The notes under the pieces: model-generated
The model's database searches: none
Told to the model about the DNA's origin: nothing
Seen by the model: only the letters and a program-made list of their open reading frames with translations
Origin: CAJWOS01 sp964502005
GTDB taxonomy: Bacteria > Myxococcota_A > UBA796 > UBA2385
Length of the DNA: 64,000 nt
NCBI GenBank assembly: GCA_964502005.1
Contig: CAZCUX010000021.1
Location: 62,001 to 126,000 of the forward strand
Direction: 5' to 3'
Program-made: the position numbers and the translations under genes
In this document: piece by piece, positions 51,943-60,040 of the stretch
Layout of the letters: the number at the start of each line of letters is the position of its first letter
Position numbering within the stretch: the first letter of the stretch is position 1

Positions 51943-52209
51943 ATGACCACAGCCAACAAAGTATTGCAGCAAATCGGCGTGGGAAAGGCCAACGCCATGC
52001 GCGTCGCCAAGTTGGAGCAAGCGATTGGGGGACAGGCATCGGGAACGAACAACGACGCAACGCGGAGGCTTGTGTCGGAAATGATAGAAGAACAGGAGAT
52101 TCCCATTGGGTCGAGTTCGGGCCATGGGTATTGGCTCATCGACTCCGACGCCGAGTGTGACGAAGTGTGTGATGCAAGCGTAGAACGCATCGGTGGATTG
52201 TTGCAATAG
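51943..52209 (+). CDS. Small winged-helix-like DNA-binding protein
   Basis: An 88-residue protein. The segment ATRRLVSEMIEEQEIPIGSSSGHGYWLIDSDAE fits the recognition helix plus wing of small winged-helix proteins of phage or plasmid origin (R.LI..L...g.pI.SS..GYwl). The first 40 residues give a helical lead (NKVLQQIGVGKANAMRVAKL). It may be a remnant of a mobile element or a small regulator. GGAG lies upstream of ATG 51943. No neighbours of phage type were seen. Confidence 0.65.
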   Translation: MTTANKVLQQIGVGKANAMRVAKLEQAIGGQASGTNNDATRRLVSEMIEEQEIPIGSSSGHGYWLIDSDAECDEVCDASVERIGGLLQ

Positions 52210-52389
52210 AAGAACAACATTCGCTACGGGTGGGAACGGCGCAAGGCATCGAAGGCAAGCGGGGGAAACTGGCCGTTGTGAGGAGCATACATGTTGGCGT
52301 CGCAGGCGCACGGGTAGTGTGCGCTGCGTGTTGCGCGCGGCGTCACGCGGAGTACAATCGTCGTCCTCCCTCCATTCGCGAGACCGCCG

Positions 52390-53055
52390 ATGCGTTCCGT
52401 CGCAATCTTGCCGCTCCTGTTTGCGCTCCCCGCGTTCGCGGAAGAACCGGCAAATCCCCAAGGCGACGCGCCGAACACATTTGTGCCCCCGCCGCCAACG
52501 GACCAGCGGAACCCAGAAGGGCCTGGCGGGGGGATGCCTCCCGTGGCGGGCGCGTCGTTGCGGTTGTTGCTGCGGGAAGCGGGCTTTGGGGAGGTCGCAG
52601 GGGAGTCGACGGCCGCCGCGGCGGTGCCCGCGGTGACGCCTGCACCGCCTGGTGCGCCAGGGCCGAATCCGGGGGCGCCTGTTCCGCCGCCGCCGGGCGT
52701 GGCGCCGCCGCATTCGGACCACGTTGGACCTTCGGGTGCACAAGGGGCGCACGCTCATGCCGTGGTTCCGCATGTTGGCGGCGGTGCGGCACCCGGCTTT
52801 GTGTTGCGTCTTGTGTTGCCTGCGGGCGTACGCCAACCTCCCGATGTCGAAGTCGGGACCGCGCATTTTGTGCCCAACGACGCCGGCTTGGCGCCCGATA
52901 CCACGCCCACAGACGGCATTTGGTCGGTGATGGTCGAGCGCTATCCAGGAGGGGCGCCGGTGGTCGTGCGCCAAGGGGACATCGAGCTTGGGCGCGCCGA
53001 CATCCACCTCGTCGAGACGGGGGACATCCCCGAGATGCGGCTAACGCTGCGGTGA
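52390..53055 (+). CDS. Secreted Pro-rich protein of unknown function
   Basis: A 221-residue protein with a clear signal peptide (MRSVAILPLLFALPAFA). A Pro/Gly/Ala-rich unstructured region fills residues 20-140 (VPPPPTDQRNPEGPGG, APGPNPGAPVPPPPGVAPP). The C-terminal 80 residues have beta character (GFVLRLVLPAGVRQPPDVEV, GIWSVMVERYPGGAPVVV, MRLTLR) that resembles a small carboxypeptidase-regulatory-like or Ig-like domain. No enzyme motif was seen. Its last 15 bp overlap the end of the convergent membrane-protein gene. Confidence 0.75.
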   Translation: MRSVAILPLLFALPAFAEEPANPQGDAPNTFVPPPPTDQRNPEGPGGGMPPVAGASLRLLLREAGFGEVAGESTAAAAVPAVTPAPPGAPGPNPGAPVPPPPGVAPPHSDHVGPSGAQGAHAHAVVPHVGGGAAPGFVLRLVLPAGVRQPPDVEVGTAHFVPNDAGLAPDTTPTDGIWSVMVERYPGGAPVVVRQGDIELGRADIHLVETGDIPEMRLTLR

Positions 53056-54786
53056 CGGGTCGGGCGACGGGTTGCTATCTGCGTGTGCCGGGGCCGTCGC
53101 TTCGGGATGCGGGAGTGAACGCGTCAAAATGCGCACGCAGTGTGCATCGGCGCGGGTCTCGGCAGCAATCGACCAGGACGTTTGGGCTTGCAGTTTTGCC
53201 CAATCGCGCGCGGCGGCTTCGGTTGGGTTCACTTCGCAGTTTGCGTTCCCCCAAACGAGCACCTCATCGGGCATCGGCTGGCCGGGATTGTGCATGCTTT
53301 GTACCCGTATACATCGCCCTTCTGTCACCAAGCGCCAAGTGAGGCGCGCGGCCGTATCGGTTTCGCCGGCGAGGGGGGAGACATTCGGCCCGACCAGCAA
53401 TACTCGGAGCGGCCGTTCGCAGGTGTGTTCTCGCGAAAGCAAGCTCTCCATGAGGGTATCGTCTGTGCTTCGGGTGTTGGCCAGTTGGGGGACAAGCGAG
53501 AGTGGCTGCGGCCATTGAAACACGGCGGATTGCCAAGTCCCTACACGTTTGGTTGGCAATGCACCCAAACGCGCGACGAGGCTATGCCGTGGGCCGTTGG
53601 TGCGAAGGTCGGTGGCTTGCTCGTTGAGGACGACGACCCAAGCCAACGCGATGGCGATTGCCAATCCCGTCTGCAGGGGGGGGCGCCGCGCGTGGCTTGC
53701 CCATAACGACGCAATGACCACGGGCACCCACGGAAGGATTAGATATACATAAAAGAATTGTTTTTTGGCAATCAACGTCAGGAATAACAACGGCAGTGCG
53801 ATTCCTGCGCGCAGCTCGGCCGTCGCGCCCCAGCGGCCTCGGCGTCCCATCGTCAGCAGACCGATAATAGCGACTACGCTCAATAAGGGGCCTACTTCCA
53901 TTTCCCACAAACGGCGGGGATAAGCAATGCGGGCTTCGGTCGATGCAACGGGTGCGAGGTGGGTATAAGCGGGAGCGCTTTCGGTAGCGGTTGCGATTCC
54001 GAGCTCTTGGGCGTAATAAGCGGCGTAACGGTGGAGGTCGACGCGGTTTTCCGCCGCGCCGCGTAGGAGCAGGCCGAGGACCAAGAGTCCGACTCCGATG
54101 CCCACGACCACCCGCCATCGCGCAACGCGGTCGCCAAATGGGCCACGGGCAAGCACAAGGCCACGAAAGGCCGCCGCTCCTCCAACCGCAGCGATAGACA
54201 CCAACGCCAATAGGTCGTCGGTGATGAGGTGGCTCGTGGTTGTGGCGACAAACGCGGCAACGGCGGCGAGCACCACCCACCGCCAGCGGCTCAGGCTGTG
54301 GGAGCGCTGGACCGCGCCCAGGCCCACCAACATGCACAGCCCTTGAATGGGGTAAGGGGACCATGACGTTGTGGCGGCCATGATTCCCGGCACCAGTGGG
54401 AGGGTCCACACGCCGACGAGGGCCGCCAACCGACCGCCCATCGGGCGGACAAGCCAATAGGTCGCGGCTTGTGCCAATGCAAGCGCGAGAAGCTGTGTCC
54501 AAAGCAAGGTGTCGATATGCAGGCCGAAAAGCACCGCGGTACCGCGGGCAGCCCAGCTCATCGCGCCGGGTGTAAGCCACGAAAGCGGCGAGGGTGACCA
54601 GGGTGTTCCTGCGCGCTCGGCCAATACAAGTTCGGCAACGTTGGTGCTGAGGTCGCAACATAGCATGGGCGCAACCCGCCCATCTTCCGCAACAAACTGT
54701 AAGCCTTGCGCCCACGTCATCGCTATTCCCAAGACCAGCAGCAGCAGCGACACACCGTCCGCGCGGTTGAATGAATGGCGATTCAT
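53041..54786 (-). CDS. Multi-pass membrane protein, GT-C glycosyltransferase-like
   Basis: A 581-residue protein with about eleven hydrophobic helices in the first 400 residues, then a soluble C-terminal domain. After helix 1 comes an acidic loop (FVAEDGRVAPMLCCDLS) where GT-C enzymes carry their catalytic DxD/ExD; here it is ED...D. Helices include GIALPLLFLTLIAKKQFFYVYLILPWVPVV, whose KKQFFYVYLILP resembles the GT39 family's K...Yll.l.P. The C-terminal part contains CERPLRVLLVGPN. It is probably involved in envelope polysaccharide or lipid glycosylation; the assignment is from pattern only. The start codon lies inside palindrome copy 6. Confidence 0.75.
   Translation of the reverse strand: MNRHSFNRADGVSLLLLVLGIAMTWAQGLQFVAEDGRVAPMLCCDLSTNVAELVLAERAGTPWSPSPLSWLTPGAMSWAARGTAVLFGLHIDTLLWTQLLALALAQAATYWLVRPMGGRLAALVGVWTLPLVPGIMAATTSWSPYPIQGLCMLVGLGAVQRSHSLSRWRWVVLAAVAAFVATTTSHLITDDLLALVSIAAVGGAAAFRGLVLARGPFGDRVARWRVVVGIGVGLLVLGLLLRGAAENRVDLHRYAAYYAQELGIATATESAPAYTHLAPVASTEARIAYPRRLWEMEVGPLLSVVAIIGLLTMGRRGRWGATAELRAGIALPLLFLTLIAKKQFFYVYLILPWVPVVIASLWASHARRPPLQTGLAIAIALAWVVVLNEQATDLRTNGPRHSLVARLGALPTKRVGTWQSAVFQWPQPLSLVPQLANTRSTDDTLMESLLSREHTCERPLRVLLVGPNVSPLAGETDTAARLTWRLVTEGRCIRVQSMHNPGQPMPDEVLVWGNANCEVNPTEAAARDWAKLQAQTSWSIAAETRADAHCVRILTRSLPHPEATAPAHADSNPSPDPSPQR
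54772..54785. repeat. Dispersed palindrome TGAATGRYSATTCA, copy 6, overlapping a start codon
   Basis: TGAATGGCGATTCA. The reverse-strand ATG of the membrane-protein gene (54784-54786) is inside it, so a bound repressor or a hairpin here would block initiation. Confidence 0.75.
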
Positions 54787-55075
54787 TTTGCCACCGACGG
54801 TTGCAGCGAGGCGTTACCGTGGCCGGTGGCCCGAGAGTCCCCAGGGATAAGGACCTCGGCTGTTTTTTGTTGGGCGCTGACTCGGCGGGCGTGCGGGCAA
54901 AGCGCGCTTCGGCTGGCGTGCTGCACGTTATACTTATCTTGGCGGCGACGGAAAAGACGCGGCGGAGTTCGCGGCCCTGCGCTTTCGAAATATGCCGTAA
55001 CGAAAGGAACGTTCCATTTGGGGCGCGGGGAAGACGAAAGGGTGACCGCGATGGGTAGTGGGCCCAAACGCACGG

Positions 55076-56419
55076 CTACCAGTACCCGTTGGCGGGGTTC
55101 AATCGCAGCGCTTCGAGCTGCTCTTGGGTCATCGCGTCGGGTGGCGGCGCGCCTGGGCCTGTTCGAATGGACAACAGCTGGTTTCGGAGTTCGACTGCAC
55201 GCGGCGTGCGGGTCGAGAGTTCGTTGTTGGTTTGGAACGGGTCCCGCCTGATGTTGTGCAATGCAAAGAACTTGGAATTCTCAGGGGTATGGAGCGACAA
55301 CCCTTCGGTCAGGCGTGGGTCCAGGGACGATGCGTTGTGCAAGTAAAAACGAAATGTAAGGAGGTCGTCGCCCTCGCGGATTGCCAACATATCGCCAAAC
55401 TCGGCATACGCATACGGCGCTGGGTCGGGGTCGGAGGACAAGAGGTCGCGGCCTTGCGCGCCCGCTGGCTGCGTGCCTTGTGCCATGGCGACGAATGTTG
55501 GCAGAACGTCGATAAGCTCGACAATTTCGTCGCGAACATCGCCGCTGCTGGTTGCGTCCGAAGACCAGCGCGCCAAGGGGACGTGGACGGTGCGGTCGAC
55601 GATGAGCGTGTTTGTGGTGGCCAAGAGGTGGTCGCTGTCGAGGCCGGTGGTTTCGCGAAGGCTGAGGCCATTGGTAGACGTGAGCCAGACTTCGCGGGGG
55701 CGGTCGGCGGTGGGCAGCGAAGCTTCGACGAACTCGCGTAGCTTTTCGCCGACGACGCGCGCGCGGTCGACGTATGCTTGTTGGAGCACTTCGGGGGACG
55801 CCACGGCGATTCGGCGGTCGTGGTTGGCTTTTTGCTCGGTATAGCCCGTGATGGCGTCGAACTGGAGCATATGGAGGTCGAGCACCTGGGCGACGTAGAG
55901 CCTGGGCTGGTCAGCGTGGGCGGTCCACCACTTGTGGCCATGCGCGTGAAGGGCGTCCCAATCGGTCGGCACGGTGGGGGACGTAGCGGCGACAAACGCC
56001 GCCGAAGCGTAGCCGTAGATGTGCAAAACCTCCGGTAATGTCCACACTTCGTCGGGAATACGGGCGCACCATGGGCGTTCGTCGCCTTCGGTGAACGCGT
56101 TGACATTGCCTGTGGCGCACATGGCCATATTGGAGGGGTAGCGGCTCGTAAGAAGTGCGCCCATCGAGGTAAATGGTACGCACGATTGCGCATAGGCATT
56201 GGAAAACCGAAGTGTAGGTTGGTCCCCCCATGCCTCGTACAATGCCTGCTCGGCGTCTCCGGCGCGCAGGCCCGTTGCGATGAGAAGTACGATGTCCGGG
56301 GGTTCTTGGGGACGTTGAAGGTCCGGCCTGCCAACACAGGCGGCAGTCAGACCAAGCATCGGGGACCACACATCGGCTCTTCGCATATTCGTTTGGTAGT
56401 TTGCGGCGTTCGCAGACAC
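55076..56419 (-). CDS. Sulfatase-like lipoprotein with altered active site
   Basis: A 447-residue protein of the sulfatase / alkaline phosphatase fold. The N terminus has hydrophobic SPMLGLTAAC (lipobox TAAC). The first metal-site strand PDIVLLIATGLRAGD replaces the usual PNIxxIxxDxLR, so an Asp is missing. The nucleophile region is AQSCVPFTSMGALLTSRYPS, where Cys and Pro are kept but the Arg of C-x-P-x-R is Thr. YVAQVLDLHMLQFDAI matches the FxxxLHxxxP-type segment. It is therefore probably catalytically altered, or a pseudo-enzyme. GTG 56419 has GGGAGGAG 8 nt upstream. It lies next to the GT-C-like gene on the same strand. Confidence 0.85.
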   Translation of the reverse strand: MSANAANYQTNMRRADVWSPMLGLTAACVGRPDLQRPQEPPDIVLLIATGLRAGDAEQALYEAWGDQPTLRFSNAYAQSCVPFTSMGALLTSRYPSNMAMCATGNVNAFTEGDERPWCARIPDEVWTLPEVLHIYGYASAAFVAATSPTVPTDWDALHAHGHKWWTAHADQPRLYVAQVLDLHMLQFDAITGYTEQKANHDRRIAVASPEVLQQAYVDRARVVGEKLREFVEASLPTADRPREVWLTSTNGLSLRETTGLDSDHLLATTNTLIVDRTVHVPLARWSSDATSSGDVRDEIVELIDVLPTFVAMAQGTQPAGAQGRDLLSSDPDPAPYAYAEFGDMLAIREGDDLLTFRFYLHNASSLDPRLTEGLSLHTPENSKFFALHNIRRDPFQTNNELSTRTPRAVELRNQLLSIRTGPGAPPPDAMTQEQLEALRLNPANGYW

Positions 56420-56764
56420 AATGCGGACTCCTCCCAGTAGCCGTTGGATAGAGCGGACGCGTGGGTGAAGACGGGCGTTAGACGGACGCTTTGCGCTGCG
56501 ACCTCGGGTCTGCTTGGTGTGGTCCTTTACATTTTTTTGGTCGCGATACGGTACACAATCCCGCGTTGTGCTGTGCGGCGGAGCGCAGAGTCGCCCGCAT
56601 GTGCGACGGCGTGGGCATAGCGCGCGGTGGACGGTGTTGGTACATCGACGAGGAAGGCGTATCGTTTGGTCGCGAACGCGCGACGGAAGCGGAGCAATCG
56701 GGATAGGGGCGGAGAAATGCGGAAGGAAGCGCCCCAGAATGGGCGGCGGATGGAGAGGTAGGAC
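56420..56764. other. Divergent intergenic region
   Basis: 345 bp between the sulfatase-like and Pro-rich lipoprotein genes. No distinctive repeat was seen; the promoters of both are expected here. Confidence 0.5.
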
Positions 56765-57505
56765 ATGCAGGCACCGTGGATGCAGCAGCTTTCGGCAGGA
56801 TGTTTCTTGACCATAATGGCGGTCGGTTGCCCGGACCCGACACCTGCGACCCCTGTTGGTCCCAATGGTTCGGCACCAACGGCTGGGCCATCGGGAGGTC
56901 CGGGAGGGGCCGCACCGCCTGCGGACGGCGGCGCGGGGGGCAATCCCCAGGGCGGCCGCTTCGTGGTCGCCGATGGTGCGGGGATTCGGGTGTCTGGCAC
57001 CATCCAGTACGAAGGTGCGGGGAGTGGGCGTGTGCAGGTCGACTTCTTGCAGTTGGGTGAGAACAACCAACGTACGCTCGTCCACAGCGCGCAAACCAAC
57101 GGATTGGGTGCGTGGTCGGAGCTTGCTCCCAAAGGATTTGGCGACGTTTATGTAATGGCGTTTATGGATAAGGACGGCGACGGCCCCAGCCCGACGGACC
57201 CCACCGCCGTCGCCGGGCCGCTTACCCTTGGCGACGAAAACATCGCAGGCGTGGTGCTGATGCTCTCCGATTCGGGCGACCTCGGCCCCTTGTCCTTGTC
57301 GGGCGGCGGCCCCGGCCCCGGCGCGGCACCCCCCGAAGGCGCGGATATACCGCCCCCGGAGGGCAACCCCGAAGGCGGCACGCGCCCGGCCGACGGCACG
57401 ATTGCGCCGCCGGGTGGCAACCCCGATGCACAGCCCGCAGGCGGCGGCGCGATTGCACCGCCAGAAGGCAACCCCGAGGGGGGGAGCCGGCCAGCGGGGG
57501 AGTAG
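56765..57505 (+). CDS. Lipoprotein with C-terminal Pro/Gly repeat tail
   Basis: A 246-residue protein. It starts MQAPWMQQLSAGCFLTIMAVGC (lipobox AVGC), followed by a Pro/Gly/Ala linker (about 25-60). A beta-domain spans 70-170 (RVSGTIQYEGAGSGRVQVDFLQ, DVYVMAFMDKDGDGPSPTDP), resembling the small 'DUF2141/carboxypeptidase-regulatory' type that describes GDxYxVxAFxDxDGDG. The last 70 residues repeat (G)NPEGG.RPA.G.IAPP several times. It is probably surface exposed; the tail could be a spacer. GGAGAGGTAGG precedes ATG 56765. Confidence 0.8.
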   Translation: MQAPWMQQLSAGCFLTIMAVGCPDPTPATPVGPNGSAPTAGPSGGPGGAAPPADGGAGGNPQGGRFVVADGAGIRVSGTIQYEGAGSGRVQVDFLQLGENNQRTLVHSAQTNGLGAWSELAPKGFGDVYVMAFMDKDGDGPSPTDPTAVAGPLTLGDENIAGVVLMLSDSGDLGPLSLSGGGPGPGAAPPEGADIPPPEGNPEGGTRPADGTIAPPGGNPDAQPAGGGAIAPPEGNPEGGSRPAGE

Positions 57506-57531
57506 ACGGGTGGGGTGAGTTTGGCGGCCCG

Positions 57532-57930
57532 CTATTTCGGGAAAACCAGCGCAAAGAGGGCATCCACCTCCGATTGGCGGAGCCGGATGTGGGACCTTCG
57601 CATCATTGCATTGCGGAGTCGTTTTTCGGGGTCGATAGCGTCGCGCGGGATGCCTTGGTCTGCCTTAGGGGCTGTCCAATCGAGGTTGACCCGCCGCATA
57701 TGTTCCAAGTCGTCGGGGATCGGGTTAGCCTCTTGCGGTCCGATGATTTTGCCCACGGCGACTACCTTTTGCCAACCCACAGCATAATACGCGACGAAAT
57801 CGCCGGGCACACAGCGCCATGTTCTCGCGTATGTGATGTTCTCTACCAGCAAGCCTCCTGCGAGGCCCTGCCATTCGTTGGGCACGTTCTCTGTCCCGGT
57901 TCCGATGGCTTTGAGCCAATACGTTGGCAT
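57532..57930 (-). CDS. EVE-domain protein
   Basis: A 132-residue protein of the EVE family (PUA-superfamily fold). It contains MPTYWLKAIGTGTENV at the start (family: MxYWLxKSEP), CVPGDFVAYYAVGWQKVVAVGKI (GDxVxFYxS....ivG) and the C-terminal RNAMMRRSHIRLRQSEVDALFALVF (r...p.r.I..iteeef..i). EVE proteins are thought to bind modified nucleotides and are often found next to restriction or defence genes. GAGGAG stands upstream of ATG 57930. The next genes on this strand are the darTG remnants. Confidence 0.85.
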   Translation of the reverse strand: MPTYWLKAIGTGTENVPNEWQGLAGGLLVENITYARTWRCVPGDFVAYYAVGWQKVVAVGKIIGPQEANPIPDDLEHMRRVNLDWTAPKADQGIPRDAIDPEKRLRNAMMRRSHIRLRQSEVDALFALVFPK

Positions 57931-58056
57931 AAGGTGCTCCTCGGTGTGGTTTGGTTGGGGTGCGAGAATTATTCCCGACGTACTTTCGCTAGTGTGCCCC
58001 TTGCTCTATTGCAAACCATTGGGCTCGTTTGTGATGACCGACCACACACCCAATCC

Positions 58057-59223
58057 TTATCGCGTAATAGGACCACCATTGTTGGTGACAAGGCGCTCGA
58101 TTGCTTCGGTCGATGTCATTCTTTCGGTGGCGCACCATACATCGAGGCCGGTCAATGCAGCCTTGGACAAGCGTGTTTCAAAATAGCGGTCTGCGCCGGT
58201 CCAGGAGGAGGGCACTTCGTGCGCAACGCACCAACCGCGGAGGTTGGGAAGAATCAATCCATCATCGGCGAGCAAGCGAAACCCGCGAAGAACGTCGGAC
58301 GCAACGAATGCGGCGTGTTTCTCGGGTGACCAGTTGAGGAATGCTATAATGGCGTCTTCTGTTGTGGTGGGTCCGGTGCGCGCGATGACCGCATGCAAGG
58401 TTGCGAGAAGCTCTAAGTCTGCATGGTTACGGTTGGCGTAAACGGCAGTGCGGTCCAATGCAGGGAGCCATTTCCGCAAGCGGTCTGCGGTGGCGCCGGG
58501 AAGCGCGCGTGCGATGCCATCGGCGATGAGGTCTTCATTCGAAAGCTTTGTGAGCGCGCGATAGTCGATGATTTGCCGAATCATGGGCTCAATCGACGGG
58601 CAATACGGACCAAATTTGTGGTCGACGAAGCGAGAATAAGTCTCGCCGATGACGACATTGAAGAAGTAGGCGGACGTCTGGAGGCCAAGGCGCCTAGGGT
58701 GTTGCAAGCGGGTGCGCAGGCTCGCGAGGACATAATGACGGAGGCTCAGCTTCGGGCGTTCGGCCACGTCTGCCGCGAAGTCGCCGGCGGGCTCGTAGAC
58801 CTCAACGCGGACTTCTTGTAAGTCGCCGAGATGCTTTTCAATCAGTGGGCGAACATCGGACCACGCCAGACCCCCATTTCCACAGCCGAGGGGCGGTACG
58901 GCGATGGATGTCACTCCTTCGGTTTCAATGAACCGGAGCAGGTACAACAAGCCGGCGTCGATGTCTTTGCGGTGAGACTTGGCGCGCCAATGGCCCTTCG
59001 TGGGGAAGTTTACAATCGTCCTTCCTCTTTCCTAGAAGAACGAAAGCGCACCAAGCCGAATCTCGCCGGCCTCGCACTTGCGGCTATCGTCCGCGAACAT
59101 ATCGGGAAACGCCCGCTTGAGTTGGTACGCGTTCCCTTTGCCCATCACACCTACGCAATTGACGGTGTTGACGAGTGTGCTTGCCTTGCTCTCGAACAGG
59201 TTGCCGCGGGTAACATCCAGCAT
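58057..59223 (-). pseudogene. darG: DarG antitoxin (macrodomain) with in-frame amber codon
   Basis: One 388-codon frame is interrupted only by TAG at 59032-59034. Upstream of it: MLDVTRGNLFESKASTLVNTVNCVGVMGKGNAYQLKRAF, the DarG macrodomain start with the ADP-ribose-binding NTVNCVGVMGKG loop. Downstream, in the same frame: TIVNFPTKGHWRAKSHRKDI, then TSIAVPPLGCGNGGLAWSDVRPLIEKHL, the rest of the macrodomain, followed by the DarG C-terminal domain (SYSRFVDHKFGPYCPS-like). DarG removes ADP-ribose from DNA and binds DarT. The stop truncates the macrodomain after about 63 residues. The start at ATG 59223 is 7 nt after darT. A restart at 58950 would lack half of the macrodomain. Confidence 0.85.
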
Positions 59224-59230
59224 GGAGGGC

Positions 59231-59803
59231 TTAGCGAGGAAACCTATTGGCGTTGACGGTGACCGGTATAGGGTTTGAAGGAGGGAGCATAGCCGAGACC
59301 TGTGCGGCTGTCGTTTGGTCCGGAACAAAATCCGCGCGAATAACGCCGGGGGGGGCGGGGCTGGGCGCCAATGCCCCTACCATACACGCGATGCGGCAGG
59401 AAGCGTCATGGTAGTCTCTGGTCGCGTCGAGGTGGTGCCACTGGATACGGTCTATGCCTTGGCTCCAGGAGTACAACGCGAACGGCGCGGCAGCAGAAAG
59501 CTGGTGCGCTGGACAAATTTGCCAACCCAACTCTTCCGCGTGAGACCGCAGTACCGTCACCAGCACAAATGTTGTTTGGGGGTGTGTTCTTACAACACTG
59601 TAGTCGTACGGGCTGCGGGAAATGAAATGGAAGGGGACCAAATCCGCGAGCCCGTTGTCTTGGCGTTTGGTGAGAATCGAGGGGTCAGCGACGTCCTGAA
59701 ATCCCAACGCCTGCGCGGCCAGGTGGTTCCGAGACAAGAGGCCATTGCGCTATATTCCGGAAAGGTTGTTGATATCGGTAAGATGGTACAGTAGCCTTCC
59801 GTT
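59231..59803 (-). pseudogene. darT: DarT DNA ADP-ribosyltransferase toxin, interrupted and lacking the catalytic Glu
   Basis: The frame reads GRLLYHLTDINNLSGI, then TAG (59750-59752), then RNGLLSRNHLAAQALGFQDVADPSI, LADLVPFHFISRSPYDY and IQWHHLDATRDYHD. This matches DarT's YHITHxDNLpsIlexGLLS, DYVPFYFxPRSPM and LDWxxIxARDYxD. The DarT active-site block AEfLV is here MVGALAP: the Glu codon has become GGG (59375-59377). The C terminus PPGVIRADFVPDQTTAAQV fits. DarT modifies thymidine in single-stranded DNA; this copy should be inactive. No good start codon is visible near 59803. darG follows by 7 nt. Confidence 0.8.
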
Positions 59804-60040
59804 GCGATGCGTTATGGGTGCCTGGCTCCTCTGCTTTGCCTTGAGTCGTGCAATTAGCTTGAGGCGCCAAGGTGCATGTTGTGAAGTGTCACAATGCAAT
59901 CGTGGTTTGTCGGGTGGCTGTGGCGTCGTTGTGTGGGAGGGCACCACGGGCAAGGGAACGGGTTCGCTCCCTTATGTTGAAACGCCGCTCCCACGAACAC
60001 GAAGCATCCTATTGAGGATGGACTGCCAGATGGGGCTTGC

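Noticed and set aside
50863..53007. 714-codon reverse open frame
   Set aside because: It is a shadow of the zinc-ribbon membrane protein and the genes beyond; its Arg/Pro/His-rich composition is typical of an antisense GC-rich frame.
35368..54785. The six palindromes as a CRISPR array or REP/BIME cluster
   Set aside because: They are kilobases apart with no spacer periodicity, and are single units rather than paired hairpins.
55309..56337. 342-codon reverse frame
   Set aside because: It overlaps the sulfatase-like gene in another frame on the same strand and has shadow-like composition.
58057..59803. TAG recoded as a sense codon
   Set aside because: TAG ends several intact genes in the window (infC, the methyltransferase at 6923, the C39-like gene at 36790, the hybrid kinase at 39964, the Pro-rich lipoprotein at 57505), so general recoding is unlikely.
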